The notes beneath the pieces were generated by a model that was given only the letters and a program-made list of their open reading frames with translations, was not told the origin of the DNA and searched no databases. This document shows positions 32,078 through 44,740 of a stretch of 64,000 nt of DNA, piece after piece. This stretch comes from Durusdinium trenchii. Taxonomy: Eukaryota > Sar > Dinophyceae > Suessiales > Symbiodiniaceae. Position numbers and translations under genes: made by a program. Positions within the stretch are counted from its first letter, which is position 1, and each line of letters begins with the position of its first letter. The stretch is taken from NCBI GenBank assembly GCA_963970005.1, contig CAXAMN010003558.1, positions 896,519 through 960,518 on the forward strand, in the 5' to 3' direction.

Positions 32078-32201
32078 TTTCTTTCTTCCTTCCTTTCTTT
32101 CTTTCTTCCTTTCTTTCTTTCTTCCTTTCTTCCTTTCTTCCTTTCCTTTCTTTCTTCCTTTCCTTCCTTTCTTTCTTTCTCTCTCTCTCTCTCTCTCTCT
32201 C
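32078..32201. repeat. Pyrimidine-strand microsatellite (CTTT/CCTT then CT)
   Basis: About 100 bases of TTTC/TTCC units followed by (CT)11. On the minus strand it produces false Lys/Arg/Glu-rich frames. Confidence 0.97.
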
Positions 32202-32480
32202 ATGCAGAACCACATGACTAAGTAGTTGCCCTTGCTCAGCAAAAGCCACATGAATGACCAAGTAGTTGCAATTGCTCAGAAATCTACTCATATACTTCCA
32301 ACGTCTTCACACATGGAGAATGTCAATCTCCGCTTGCTGCCCGAGACTTGGATCGTGTGAAACAACACCATCTTTTTCCCTGGAAACCGTCAAAACCCTG
32401 CTTATATAAGACTCAGGATGCCACAAAATGTATGAAATCTCTTATGTTGATGAGCTGATGCTTCGTTCTTCGTGGAAAAC

Positions 32481-32611
32481 CTGTCCTCCCGCGTTCGCCC
32501 TGTGTATGTGCCCATGTGGCCCGTCGTCGAGCAGCAGCTTCTCAAGCACGGCAGGGTCCACAGGAGACCTTGGAGACCGGCCCAGACTGATCGTCCAGCG
32601 TTTTGTGTAGA
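32481..32611 (-). CDS. Exon, unknown protein
   Basis: A 131-base minus exon, acceptor GGTTGAAGACAG, donor GTTTTC. Reads YTKRWTISLGRSPRSPVDPA, VLEKLLLDDGPHGHIHRAN, AGGQ, phase 0 at the end. No family recognised. Confidence 0.55.
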
Positions 32612-33238
32612 CTGTCTTCAACCACATATGGGACCTCAAACGGGACCTAAGACCTGCGCCAGAAAAAGGATGGATCCTACTGGATGACTGCGACCATGGA
32701 CCGGAAAAGGGCCATGGACTTCTTCAAAACTCCGAACCATTCCGAACCCAAAGAAGAGCGGGATGGCTCAAGTTTGTGGCTTCCTCTGTGGCATCAATGC
32801 TTTTAGCAAATCCTTCAGCCGCTGTTCCCGCTGTTCCCGCTGTTCCCCCGGGCTGGAAGATAAACTCCAGCCGATGTGGCAGCATCTCGATTCGGTCAAC
32901 ATCGACCCACACCCCGTGCAATCAGACCTATGCCATCACTGCTCCTCAGGAACCTCCAGCCGCATTGAAGAACCAAAAAAATCTGCGGCTACCACAGGGG
33001 GTTCCCTTTTTACACCCTCCAGAAACGAAGACTTTGCCACACGCCCTCAGAAAAGCACCACGGACGTCTTCCCTTCCAAAGCACGGCTCCTCGCTTTCTA
33101 TCGCAGGGACCTATGAAAGGTGCCAGACAAATGTGGATGACCATTGGGGTGTGTTGTTTTGTTTGTATAAATAGGGGGGACCCCCAAGCCAAACCAACGG
33201 GTGCTGTTTCTCCCAGGGGTCGAACTGGGATGTCTCAC

Positions 33239-33356
33239 TATCCCATTTTGGAAGAGTCCTCCGTGAATGTCGTCAATGAACCCCGAATTCCAACGCCGAA
33301 TTTGCTCGATTTCAGGGCGCCAATGTCCATGACCCCGTACGAGAAAGAACCTCAAT
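33239..33356 (-). CDS. Exon, unknown protein
   Basis: A 118-base minus exon, acceptor TATCATGGCAG, donor GTGAGA. Reads LRFFLVRGHGHWRPEIEQIR, RWNSGFIDDIHGGLFQNG. A plus-strand frame is also open here but lacks splice signals. Confidence 0.5.
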
Positions 33357-35261
33357 CTGCCATGATATACAGTATACCTTTATATCTTTGTTGTCCTTGC
33401 TGCTGTGTCTTTTCGGAGAGGTTGGAGGCAGTTGGCCTACTTGCAGTGAAAACAGTGACAGGCTGATGGGGATCATTTCCAGAGACTCTGTAACTTGCTC
33501 AAAGACTGCAGGACCTGAACTTAAGACTCCAGACTGTTGCAAATGATTTGACAAGCACAATGACGACTTTGCTTTACTTTATGGTATAATGCAAGACAGT
33601 TCGGGTCTGGAAAACTGGCTACCCGTAACAATTTGCTCCACAGGTGTTTTTCCATTCAACACTGGCAGTCGGTCACTTGCAAGAACCCTTCTGAAAAGAA
33701 TCACACCAACTCCAAGTTTCACCCGGAAACCGTGGAAAAACCCTGCGCTCCCTGGCCGCCGGAGCCTCTGGCGCGGGAACGCTCGCCATCAATGGGCTGG
33801 TGAGGCTCTTCTTGGACTCGGAGCAGCAAAAGAGTCTGTGACACATCGTCTCAACCCAACCCCCCAATGAATCTTTGGTGGTTGACTGGTGATGACTGGT
33901 GGCATGACCAAAAGAAGAACTGTCTAGGTGGTTTCGGAGGTGGCCAAATTCTCCCTGAGTGCCGACGTTCGATCTCAAAGACTATCAAAGTAGAGGAATG
34001 TCCGAGGGCTCACCAGGGGTTCGCCCCCTAAATTCTTGTTGACATAGCTAGCCCATTTGTGGCTGCAATGCCAAAATCTCACATGGTGCAGAATTCATAT
34101 GCTTCACCCTCTCAGAATCTCCAGGTTGTTGTGACAGGTTCAATGTTTGAATATGTTTGCATATGTGTGCATTGTAAATCAAACCTCTAGCAGCTCAGGC
34201 TATTCACCTGATCGTCCATAACGATCAGGACTGAGAGTTGATGTCGCTAATCATGGTCTTAAGATATCCCGACCTGGCCACGAAAAGAGGCATCCGCTTA
34301 CAGAATAAACACAATTAAACACGTCCAGGATCGTCCAAGCATCCAACCGTTAACACCAGGGACCGAGGCAATCCATTCGCCGCAAGGCGATTTGTCTCTC
34401 CGGAGAGGTGAACGAACAATTCCCGAAAGCTTCATCAAGATGTGGAGCTTAACCCAGGAGACTTACTGTAACTTCTAAAATTCCTGGAATTAATCTGAAA
34501 GTGGAGGGCACATGAGTTCTACATGACCGATTTGGTCTTCGGATGTGGCATCCGATGGCCCACTTCCACCATGATGATTCCAGGGAGTGCACATTCCGAG
34601 AACTGCTCTTAACGGGCAACCGACGTGGGGACGAAGCTGGGGCGAAGCCGGCAGTTTGCCCAGTACGGCAACACGCCATCGTTCACGATGCCGAAACAAA
34701 GACGCTTGAGCCATGGATGACCTGTCCACCATGGCTCAAGTCACAAGCTTGGTGGGGTGAATTAAGAGGGTCTCATAGGGTGTTCCAGCTTGTGCTGGAC
34801 ATAGCTTGTATCCCAGCACTCTTCAATATTTCAATCTGTCCAAAAAACTTCCCTCCTGCAGCTGAGCTGCCACCCGCTTGACCTCTAAAGCCTGCGGCTT
34901 TCCATCCTTGATCTGAAGCACAAAGCGCACACCTCACAGATCTTCGCAGAGTTCGTTTCGCACGGGCGAAATGAATCGCCGAACCAACCGATCTCCCGTG
35001 GTATGCTGGGTGCGCTGCTTCGGTTCTTGGTCTGCATGAGTGCAAAGCAGAAAGCAGGATGCTGCCATGGGTCCGATCGAAGACTCGAGAAGGGGATCGT
35101 GGTGTCTTTGGGTTGAGAAGTTGCTTTCAAACCCCACTGAAATCGTTTCGGGTCGAGGTAGTGCCAGAACTCAAGAGCTTCCAACCTCTAAGTCATATGC
35201 AACTCAGCAGCTCAAAGCTGACCCTGTGTTCGTGTGGTGGCCCAACAGGAAAACGTGGAAC
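33357..35261. other. Only weak exon candidates
   Basis: Minus open pieces occur at about 33465-33555 (SSGPAVFEQVTESLEMIPIS) and 34810-34870 (VKRVAAQLQEGSFLDRL), each with an acceptor but no firm donor. 34001-34440 shows nothing. Confidence 0.3.
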
Positions 35262-35415
35262 ACAGATCCTATCATGGACGGTGAACAGGCCAGAAAGCTG
35301 GCAAGGATGCTGCAAATCTGTAATGACTCTTCTCGCTCCTTCTATGCACAGTTCACTATCTGGGCCGGCCCGGCTATCTCCAATCTTCAGACCTTCAAAC
35401 TGAGACCTCAGCTCA
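35262..35415 (-). CDS. Possible exon, unknown protein
   Basis: The minus frame SQFEGLKIGDSRAGPDSEL, CIEGARRVITDLQHPCQL, SGLFTVHDR is open. The plus strand is open too (WPNRKTWNTDPIMDGEQAR). The minus strand is preferred only because all spliced exons nearby are minus. Confidence 0.3.
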
Positions 35416-36202
35416 AGTGAAGCGCGGCTTCGCGGGCTAAGCGCTTTCGCTCGCGGACGGACACCCAAGAGCTCACGCGCCCCGTGAAAAAGCATCGGCT
35501 GGCCGAACGAGAAAGCAGGCGGTCCGCTTGGCCGCTTCACATTGTTCCTGATCAGTCAGCTGGTCTCTGGAAGCCGGGGTGATTTTGGATGAGTCGAATG
35601 AGTTTCTCGCCAGTCGATGAAGGATTTTTAGGGGTGAACGCTTCATCCGTCTCCACCATCTTGGACTGGGGTGTAGTCGAAAACGAGTTCCCCTCTTCGA
35701 CGGAGTTCGGTCAATACAGAACTGAGTGCTGTGACTCATGCAGGAACACGTCCCTGCCATACTTCTCCCTTAAGATGCTGTTCTGGATGAAGCCAAATCC
35801 TCGGCGCACTCCAACAGCTCAGCAGTTCTTGAGCTGGAAAAAGAAAACTGAGAGAGTGAGAAAAGAACTCGGTGAATCATAGCCTTGCGGGACATCTAGC
35901 TCCGCGTGATACTCCCCAAGATACTCTTTTCTACTTTAAGTCGTATTTGCCGGCTGGATGACCATACAGTGACATCGGTGCTTCAAAGCCAAGAAGAACG
36001 GCGGCGGCACCAACAGCAACAGTGTCTGGTGGACTTGGACAACGCTAGGAATGAAAGGGCCTTATTCGAAAGATTCATCCAAGATGTTTGCTTTGCCCAA
36101 TGGCAGCTTCTTCATTCCAATTGAAACAAGACCCAGAATGCTCCATCCATTTCATCTCATCAGCCCGGCGGCCATTGATTGGACTGAAGGACTTGATCTC
36201 AC

Positions 36203-36288
36203 CCAGGAAGGTCTCTTTCTCCGGAACCTTGGACTCCTGGCCGAAACATTTCAAGCGCGGAAGTTCAGCGAAGAACTCCCGCTTCTCG
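36203..36288 (-). CDS. Exon, unknown protein
   Basis: An 86-base minus exon, acceptor GATGAGAGCTTCAG, donor GTGAGA. Reads EKREFFAELPRLKCFGQE then SKVPEKETFL, phase 1 at the end. No family recognised. Confidence 0.55.
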
Positions 36289-38300
36289 CTGAAGCTCTCA
36301 TCACGCTGAACAGTTCCGCGGAATACTTTCCAAAGTTCCCCGTCGCTGAACAGATGGGTCTGGAAGAGATTGGAAGGCCGCAGCTCTTCAGCTCGAACAG
36401 TCCGGCCATTGAAGAGAATTGGTACATATTAGTACATTCATTGCTAGGGTTTCCGGGTTGTACTGCAGTTGAGAAATCCCGGTCAGCAGTGAATGGCTAA
36501 GTAGCCCCACCAGAACCACCCTGTTCATGAATAATAGAAGTGTGCCTTCGTTGTGGGTCTGCTTGCGGCACTTCAAGATGCCAAGAGATACCAAGAGATA
36601 CCAACAGATACCAAGAGCATGTCCCGCCAACGCCTCTGTAGGATGCGGCTCGAAAGGAGGAAGTACTTGATCTGTCAAGCGCTTCGTTTTGGAGATCACT
36701 GGAAGGTCACTCCAAGTCACTAAAACTAATCAGAGTTAGTCGGTCCTTGAGATTGGTAGAGAAATCGATTTCGCACAAAGGCTGCTTGACTTTAGAAATC
36801 CCACCCCTGGCCAAAACTGGAAATGGGAGTGAAGAGTGTTTTTCAAAACTCAATCATGCTCAGGGCTTGCAACTTCATTTCTCAAGCTGCTGCTAGCTTC
36901 GCATGTGACATTTGGCGAAGTCTTTTGAAACACACACTGCCAAATCATGCACCCCAGCGGGCCTGTTTCTCTGAGCTTCAGTGCCTGCAAGAGGGCCGCG
37001 CCGCGCAAGATGTTTGAGGAATCCACGTTGTATTGGATAGAGAAACAGAATGGTGCGTTCTTTCTAACCTACTTGCGATGGCCTCCAACAACCTAAGAGC
37101 GATGGCCTCCAACCTAATAGCGATGGCCTCCAACCTACTAGCGGTTACTAGCGATGGCCTCCAATGCATTATGATACATTATGCAGATGCATATGATAAG
37201 TTTTACCGTTCGGACACATGTTCGAAGACATTTATATAAGTATGTGCGCTGTATGCAAGGGGATTGGCTTGCACGCAATGTTGCTGCTGTTCCTGCTGAT
37301 GGAAACCTTCCGCCCCACTCTTGGTTTTGCGTTTGCAGAGTTCTGCAAATTAATTTGTCAATTTAGTTTCTAATTATATAGATATTGTTTAAGAATGCTC
37401 CTTTGTTCACCCCCTTCTTTTTTCAGATCTCACCATGATCCTATGCTCCTGTTGCCAATCAAGTACCTTTCTCTTCAAAAAAACTCTAAATATACAAACC
37501 TTTTGCTCAGCTGACTCATTGTTGGCTGCCTTTGGCAGCTTGCCCATTTGGGATCCCTTCCCATGAAGAGATAAGTCTTGGCCATGCCTCCTCCAGATCA
37601 TTCAGGATTGAAAAGGGGGCAGACCTCCTCAATCTACGGAAAAAAATCAATCCGGGGGAGGCCATTTTCCATCCTTACGCACATTTCTACGTGTTCCTTT
37701 TCTTACCATTTAAATGTTAATGCACAGCTGAATGTCTGGCTGTAGTGCAGCAAACCGTGAGTGCCGAAGCCAGACAGGAGGTTGCTCTCGTTGTACAAGC
37801 AATGTCAGCCACAAGTTTGTTGGATGGTTTCCGACGATTCTTCCCAAACCGAACCGCAAGACCAGGAGACTTCATGGAGCATCTCTGGCGGTCACTGGGG
37901 GGAGCCGCCACCCCGACTTTGGCACCACGACCGGTCTGGTGCCTGTGGAAGGCCATCGCCTGGGTTCCGGGTTTGGCTTCGCGCCCAACGGCGAAAGCAT
38001 GTGAAAGCTGTTGCAGACCGCAAGACCCAGGATCCGGAGAATGCGCATGATGTGCGCATCTGCGCATGGCATTTGGGTGAGTGGAACCTGCGGATTTAGA
38101 GATGTGGACATGATACATTGAGGACAAAAACAAGTATCAATGAATATCAATGATCTATCCTCACGCGCCACCGTTGACAGGGCGTACCCGGTACCGTGTG
38201 AACCCCCAGCGTCGGCAGGACGTAACCGCCGGTGTGTGCAACGCCCTGAGGAACCCCAACGGCTCAGCTTCACCTTGAACTGCACGGTGTCTCCTGGTGA
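36289..38300. other. No confident gene
   Basis: Open frames on both strands at 37745-38285 compete, with no paired splice sites. A tandem TACCAAGAGA run lies at 36578-36617 and a GGCCTCCAACCTA repeat at 37062-37166. Confidence 0.3.
37062..37166. repeat. GATGGCCTCCAACCTACTAG repeat
   Basis: Five monomers including GATGGCCTCCAACAACCTAA, GAGCGATGGCCTCCAACC and TAATAGCGATGGCCTCC. Confidence 0.85.
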
Positions 38301-38700
38301 TCAGCTCAGTACCATCCACAGGCCATCCATCCACAGGCCACCGTCCCTTTGATGGCATGGGTGGCCCAGTTGTCCAGAAGGGGTATGGGATTCATGAGAC
38401 ACCAGAATTTCGAAAAGAATAGACCATTCCAAATGTCCAGAGTGATTGAGGTCATTGATTTTTCGCTCATCCGTTAAAATACTGTTCATGATCCTCATGC
38501 CTGGCTCGAGAATGTTTTCCACGTGCTGAGAGCTGGACCCACTTTGAAATGTCTCAGCTGCTTCCGGTGAAGAAAAACGTCTCGACCTTGGTGCACGTCT
38601 CAATCCGGGCCGCCAAGGCTTGGCATGACCAGCACGGAAATTGAGTTGATGAGGCCTGGCAGCTTCATCTTTGATCTGTTCATCTATTCTACCTCCCCTC
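38301..38700 (-). CDS. Exon or exons, unknown protein
   Basis: A continuous minus frame of about 130 codons includes DEQIKDEAARPHQLNFRAGH, AAETFQSGSSSQHVENIL, EPGMRIMNSILTDERKIND and HLEWSILFEILVSHESH. A possible internal acceptor (CCAGCTCTCAG) suggests two exons. No family recognised. Confidence 0.4.
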
Positions 38701-40475
38701 CCAGCCACGCCCCTCTTTTTCGCTCTCAAACTTCGTAAAGCAAAATGTACCCTCCGACTTTCCACGAGCCAAGAAAACCTTTTGGGACACGTAACAAAAG
38801 CGCCTAAGCCTCTTCAGAACTGGTGGGCTCGAGTGGCAAACACTTTTTTTACGCTATATCCACGTATATCCCACTCCCTGTTCCATTGGATGATGGGGCC
38901 ATGTCATCAATAATTCTCATGGAATGGTGATATGGTCGCCTGGGTCGCCTGGGTCGCACGTTCGGAGCCCGACCAGTCTACCATTGTTCGGCTTCACGAC
39001 CGACACCCGCCGCGCTCGCAGACCGTCACCGGCAGGTGTCGGTCTCCTCGTGCCATCACCCCATGGTGACATGACCCACCATTGTTCGGGCATTAATTAC
39101 TACTTGTCTTGGGCCTACCGGCGGACCCCCGTTCTTTTGAAAAGGGAGGAGGTGAGTGAGAGGGGAAAAAACTGGGGGTCATTTGGTGGGGCGTTTGAAG
39201 GCATCGTTTTTGGGGAGCAAGTGATCGTTTTGGTCTTCAGAAAATTCCCTGCTGTCCCGTGTTCGGAAGAAATGTGGGTATTCCTTTCCTCGGTTTTCGC
39301 ACTGATACCGATGGTGGATACACCACCGTTTGAGAGGTAAGCCGGCTGGGCTGACCCGGCTGTAGGCCTCCATCGCTTGAGCGCTTCGGATGAATCCGTA
39401 GCCTGGCCAAAAACGGAGTGGGTTTAAGAGGTGTCAGGACCGAGAAGAGCCATCGGTTTAAGACGGTCAGACCCGGTGGTTTGGTGGGTTTTAGTGGTCA
39501 AACTGGTTGGCTTGTGAGGTTTTTTGCTTCCGGACTAATGAACAAATGAGAATAGAAGCACATCAAAGAGTTCCATGTTTCAGTTGTGGCACTTCGGAAT
39601 GCTTCTTGCGGTTGAGGTAAAAAGCTTCTTGCGATCCGTCGTTGTGCAAGTGGGACCAGACTGCCACCCTCGTATAACTTTGGGTTAAATGCTCAGCTCA
39701 AAAGGCGTTTGCTTCCTGTGTCTCCGTGGTCTTTCCGCAATAACCAGGTTCACGGAAAGGGGTTGGGTATCACTGATGGTCACTGTTGATATTAATCTTT
39801 TTATATACGACCTTCTTAAAGACGTTCTCTTTGTTTCCTGGGGGAAACGAGGGTCTACTAGTGGTCATCTGTTCCTTCTACCAGGCAGCAACGGTCGATA
39901 GTGAAGAGTCCATGTAGAGGTCTGTACTTAAATGCATAAGTTTAAGTGTTCCTTAGTTCTTTTGCACCAGATCATACTGTGCTTGGGCGGGGAGGATGAT
40001 CCAAGCTGAAGCCCACGTCTCTTCCATTCACCTTCCGTTCGCCTGAGCTCTCATCAAAGGATTTGATGCTCCCAAGCATGTCAGGACCTGAGACCTGAAT
40101 CAGCACGCACTCCGAGTAACTTGGCACAGGAGTAAAGACCAAGTTCAAGGACTTCGTGACTTCTCAAGAAAAGGTAGGATACACAATATGTCCGATATGG
40201 GCATGAAATGGCATGAAAAATCATGAAAAGATGTTCAACTGGACTTCAAGAAAGCTGTCATACGGCCTGATCCCCACGGCCGGAAATGACTCACCAGCAC
40301 TAGCACCGAAGTGGCATGAAGCGCACATTCCGCGCTTGAAACCGCTGTTTTTATTCGTACGTACGTCGGACGGTGCTCGGTGCCTCTTCGTCTTCATCAG
40401 GCGCAGAGATGAGTTCTAACTTCACCGCCTCTGCCTTGTTCTTCTTCACCTGTTTTCTTTTTTTGGAGGGTAGGC
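38701..40475. other. No gene seen
   Basis: No exon with splice support and no structured repeat other than GGTCGCCTGGGTCGCCTGGG near 38935. Confidence 0.35.
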
Positions 40476-40477
40476 CA

Positions 40478-40650
40478 CTAGCTAGGTAGGTAGTAGCTAG
40501 CTAGCTAGCTAGCTAGTAGTAGCTAGGTAGCTAGTAGTAGCTAGGTAGCTAGTAGTAGCTAGGCAGCTAGTAGCTTACTTAAGCTACTACCTACTGGACG
40601 CAGGATAGCTCACGCTAATGATTTGGTTCCTAGACTTTTAGGTAAATTGG
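40478..40650. repeat. GCTAG-rich array, copy 1
   Basis: Runs of AGCTAGCTAGCTAG and TAGTAGCTAGGTAGC, ending AGCTTACTTAAGCTACTA. The flank GGACGCAGGATAGCTCACG then CTAATGATTTGG is shared with the copy 850 bases downstream. Confidence 0.9.
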
Positions 40651-41324
40651 TGAATTGGTGAACCGGTTCACCAGATTCAAGCATCACACTAGTGTCACTA
40701 AAGAATCCCAAGGGGCCAAATACCGTCAGCAAGTATTGTTCTTCCTTAGCTTTGCCCATTAGTTTGGGGCCTGTACCATAGTTGGGACATCCGGCAGTTC
40801 TCGAGCGGCGTATGGGCTGCCCCAATTTCGAGCTGGTGAACATCATCCAGGCCAAGACTGGGACCTAGTCATCATCTGCTTCCACGAGATTACTTAGAGA
40901 GTCTCAAATTTCTCAAAATGCCCAAGCACTACATCGTTGCACACATCTTGCTTTGCCTGCGAAAAACAAAGACATGCAAAGACACGCCCCAACACCCCTT
41001 GAATGTTTTTCTCTCCTAAAGCCTAACACATCCTAAGACGGGCATATCAACCTTGTCCTTCTTGGTGGCACGAGGATGCAGTGCCCAGCCTGGAGGACGT
41101 CCCTTCAGGGTCCAAATCCTTTTAGCAAACTCCCAGCCAGCGTAAAACCGAGTAACGCCCAGCCGTACCCAGCCGTACATTTCGGCGTGGCCGCCGAGTC
41201 GCCGAGTCGCCCGGAAATCCGGTCGCCTTCACCGAAAAACGGAGTTTGTCTCCCAACTTGAGGTCCTTGTGACCTCAAAAGGTCCGGTTGAAACGAGGGA
41301 CTTGTGGCCTCCTCTTGTTAGTAC

Positions 41325-41515
41325 GGAGGGGGGTAGGCAGCTAGGAGGTATGTAGTAGCTAGAGGTATCGGTAGCTAGTAGTAGCTAGGTAGCTAGTGGT
41401 GATTAGGTAGCTAGTAGCTTACTTAAGCTACTAGCATGGACGCAGGATAGCTCACGTTTCCTTGAAGAAGCGCTCGCACTAATGATTTGGCTTCTAGATG
41501 TTTAGGGAAACTTTA
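41325..41515. repeat. GCTAG-rich array, copy 2
   Basis: Same GTAGCTAGTAGTAGCTAGG units, same AGCTTACTTAAGCTACTA end and same GGACGCAGGATAGCTCACG flank as the copy at 40478, with about 20 extra bases inserted before CTAATGATTTGG. Confidence 0.9.
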
Positions 41516-41655
41516 GGGGAGGCTTCCTCGCGAGAGGATATTGGAAGGGAGCTTTCGCGGGCGTCATCAGCACAAGATGTTCATGGATCTTTAGGTTCAT
41601 TTGCACTGCATGGGTAAATATATTTTAAACAGAAAAGACGTCCTGGAGATACTAC

Positions 41656-41778
41656 ATCAATTCCCATGAGTTGCACATGAAATTCTTCATCCAAATCCAG
41701 CATCCGTCTGTGTAAATCGGTCATGAAGCTCGAGCCGGTGTTGAACGTGAAGCTCGACAACAAACTCGTTGGGCTTCC
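41656..41778 (-). CDS. Exon, unknown protein
   Basis: A 123-base minus exon, phase 0 to phase 0, acceptor TCTCGTTCAG, donor GTAGTA. Reads GSPTSLLSSFTFNTGSSFMT then DLHRRMLDLDEEFHVQLM. The phase-0 start follows the phase-0 end of 42082-42168. A second frame is also open for most of its length. Confidence 0.5.
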
Positions 41779-42081
41779 CTGAACGAGACATGTCTACTGT
41801 CTGGACATGTCTAGAGCCTAGACAACTTCTTTCAAAATGTCCATGAAATTGGAGGTCATTCTTCGTGCCACTTTTGCACTCACCAAGGCCCAGTCATTCA
41901 CCAAGGCCCGGTCATTCACCCCGTTTGGCCTACGATTGTCTGGCTCTGGTGTATGGCCAACTCCCTGGAACCTTAGTTGTTCTTTTTCATGGCTGAGTTC
42001 ACTGGTCCCAAATGGTTGATGTCATGAAAGCCAGGCCTGTCGCTCAGGGCCAACCACTGGGGCCTCCCAACTCTCAAGTAC

Positions 42082-42168
42082 CTTCTTGGAGACAAAGACG
42101 TCCCCCTCCCAAGCATCAGATTCACCTAGGGCGGCACACGAGTTCGAGATCGCGAAAATCGACGAAAG
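42082..42168 (-). CDS. Exon, unknown protein
   Basis: Exactly 29 codons, acceptor CGAGCTCTCAG, donor GTACTT. Reads LSSIFAISNSCAALGESDAW then EGDVFVSKK. Phase fits both neighbours (43584-43873 upstream, 41656-41778 downstream), so the three probably belong to one gene. Confidence 0.6.
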
Positions 42169-42925
42169 CTGAGAGCTCGGCAGTGCTATCTGTGGCACCG
42201 ACCACTTGGCTTCGGCCAAAGCTCTTAGTGAATCTGTCAAAGGTGGTGAATCGAGTCTAGGGATTCCCAAAACTTGCGAGGCTTTTTGCGGGGCAGCTAA
42301 GGACCATTCTGCGCCCCGACCACTGTCCGACGCTCCCATATTATAGGCCCTAGCCCTATAGTCCACAGCATCTCTTTGGCAGTGTATCCACCAACTTCTC
42401 CAGAATGTGAAGCGATAAGTAAACTATACTACCAAGGAGCAAAGCTTGCCCAATAGCCATGTCTGCTTGTAGAACAGCGCTATACGGATATGATTCTGTC
42501 AGACACAGCTGAAGAATTACCGCATATTCAATCTTGCCTGTAACTTCCCCCTCGAAAGAAACATCACCTCCCGCACAAGTGGCTGTGATGGCTGTGGTAC
42601 CAACAAATTGCTGAAAAAAAGTTCACGACCATGTTCATCCATGTTCAAAATTGCTCAACATCAACAGGAACGTCTCTGGGCCACCCGGCACAGGATGAAT
42701 CCAAAGGCCTTTTTGTTGGCGTCCACTTGCAACTGCAACGTTTCCCGGGATGATGGATGGATAGAGATGGACGGCAGGTGCTTCTTGGATGGAAAAACTT
42801 GCTGTTCGCTTCGAGAGAGCAAGAGTCAGCGAGACCGAAAGCCGGAGCGAGGGAGTGAGTAGTGAGAGAGAGGGAGCTACGCCCCAGAAGGTCCTTGAGG
42901 AGGCAGGCACTGAAGATGTCTCGCT

Positions 42926-43078
42926 TTTGGTAACAAGGGCATCGCTGTTAGTAGCAAGAGCGCTACGAACATAGCTCCTGGCCTTACTACTAGTAACAGG
43001 AAGCTACTAGTAGCAAGGTGCATCGCTACTAGCAGAAAGAGCGCTACCAGTAGCTAGGGCATTACTAGTAGCAATGTC
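42926..43078. repeat. CTACTAG dispersed repeat
   Basis: At least seven monomers, including AGGAAGCTACTAGTAGCAAG and GTGCATCGCTACTAGCAG. Confidence 0.85.
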
Positions 43079-43583
43079 TCAGACATGTTCTTCGCACTTT
43101 TGACGGTATGATTTGTTGAGGCAGTCGGGAAGGAACATGTCGTCTTGACTCGACATGTCTGACTCAAACAGAAAGGTGAAGTAACTTCGCAGTGCCCCTA
43201 TCACTTCTACTCAACTTGAATGTGTTTATGTTCTGTCATTGCTTCGGTGAGCTGAGCCTATAGTGTTTGGAATGTATGCCCCCCATTCGGTTTTTCTTGG
43301 ACTTGGAGTGGTTCATGTTCTGGGAAGCCTCCCGCTGGTTCAGCCACCCACATGAACGACACCATCGAGGAGGAGACCGAACGCGGGGCGGCCGTCTTTT
43401 CGGGAGGTCCTCATCTGCATGAATCTGACCCTACATCTGCATCCCAGCCATTCTTAAAGGTTCTTCATGGTCCCTGCCAAGGCTCCCACCTTTTTCAAGA
43501 CGCCCACATAGTTCAGGGCACCTGGCACCAGGTTCAAACGGGAGAGTGATGCTGGGCTATAAATCAGCTGTGAGGAGGCAAAC

Positions 43584-43873
43584 CTGTGTTCTGGCTGATT
43601 TCAACAACTTGTCAATACCCATCAAAATCCAGGTATCAGTTGGGTGCCAGTCACAGGCATGTCTCATGTCATCTGGTAGTAGTTTTCGCTGACAAATAAA
43701 GAGCTCATGAATGGCGCCATCCCAGACCTTCCATCCCATCCGAGGATTCAACGGTCGGCTGTCGCCGACCAAAGAATGCTTGGGTGTCCATAGCCCACAA
43801 GGAACGAAGAGCCCGGCTGGAACCTCCTTAGAAGGGACTCTCAGTGATTCGTTCATAATTCGGTGAAACAAAC
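43584..43873 (-). CDS. Large exon, unknown protein
   Basis: A 290-base minus exon, the longest host exon here, with acceptor CATACTCCTCCAG and donor GTTTGC. Reads LFHRIMNESLRVPSKEVPAG, LFVPCGLWTPKHSLVGDSRP, LNPRMGWKVWDGAIHELFIC, QRKLLPDDMRHACDWHPTD, TWILMGIDKLLKSARTQ. It ends in phase 0 and links to 42082-42168. Several Trp and Cys suggest a folded domain, but I do not recognise it. Confidence 0.7.
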
Positions 43874-44229
43874 CTGGAGGAGTATGATCTTTTGCTCACA
43901 AAACATTACATAAGCCCCTCATCCAATCACCCAATAATATTTGCAAAGCATGACCAAAAAGGCCAAATCCACATGGTCTGGGTCAACAAACCCTTCACAA
44001 CTCTCGCATTCGAGCCATACACCCACCCCTTTTCTGACCTCCCTCTTCCTCCTTCTCGTCCGGCTCCACCTCAACATAGTGGTCTTCCGTTCCGTTCAGC
44101 ATATGAAATCAGAATCAGCCCCATCTCAGAGTGAACGTACAAATGTCTGCAGATTCCTCCACTTGAAAGGCAGTTGAAATTCAAGTTCTGTTCATTCAGT
44201 TTCATTCATCACTCCAGACACCGTAAAAG

Positions 44230-44330
44230 GTTTCACGTCCATGAACCAAATCGTCAGGTCATGTTGCCATGGACTCAAAAGCCTCTTTGAACCCGATTTG
44301 CTGCTTCTTGATCTAAAATACACTGATGAA
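44230..44330 (-). CDS. Possible exon, unknown protein
   Basis: The minus frame SSKSGSKRLLSPWQHDLTIW then FMDVKPFTVSG follows an acceptor (GTGTATTTTAG). The donor (GTGTCT) does not fit the phase of the next exon. Confidence 0.3.
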
Positions 44331-44560
44331 CTCGTTTGGTTTTTGGTTTTTGGATGGTTTTTTCTCGAATTCCTTGGTACTCTGCTCTTGGGTCTAAAAT
44401 CGCCAAGACGCTGTCCCTTCCACCTGGACATCCACCGCAGACACGCCCTTCTTACCCACCTGCCGCGTTGGTCGGCGGCGAGGGTCACGCGCGGTTTCCC
44501 GCGGAAGCCCGGGAGGGGGGGATCGTGGCTTTTAAGAGGTATGCGTTCAAGAGGTTGAAG

Positions 44561-44587
44561 ATATCTATCTATCTATCTATCTATCTA
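44561..44587. repeat. ATCT microsatellite
   Basis: About six ATCT units. Confidence 0.95.
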
Positions 44588-44740
44588 ATAGATTCTGTCT
44601 CCACACCTACATGAAAAGAATCTCTCTTGTATTCTGTTGCCATGAACTGAGGAGACTGATACAACTTACACCCAAAGAAGCTTCCCAATTTCCAGACACC
44701 CTTCCCCATTTCCGGACTTCACCTGCGGCTTGAAATTCAC

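Noticed and set aside
32039..32251. Lys/Arg/Glu-rich minus frames
   Set aside because: Translation of the CTTT/CT microsatellite.
32724..32921. Minus frame with VWVDVDRIEMLPHRLEFIF
   Set aside because: A stop precedes it with no AG acceptor between, and the plus strand is equally open; coding not supported.
34709..34744. Inverted pair TTGAGCCATGG / CCATGGCTCAA resembling the end of the dinoflagellate spliced leader
   Set aside because: Only GGCTCAAG and part of CCAT match; the 22-base leader is not present here or elsewhere in the window by eye.
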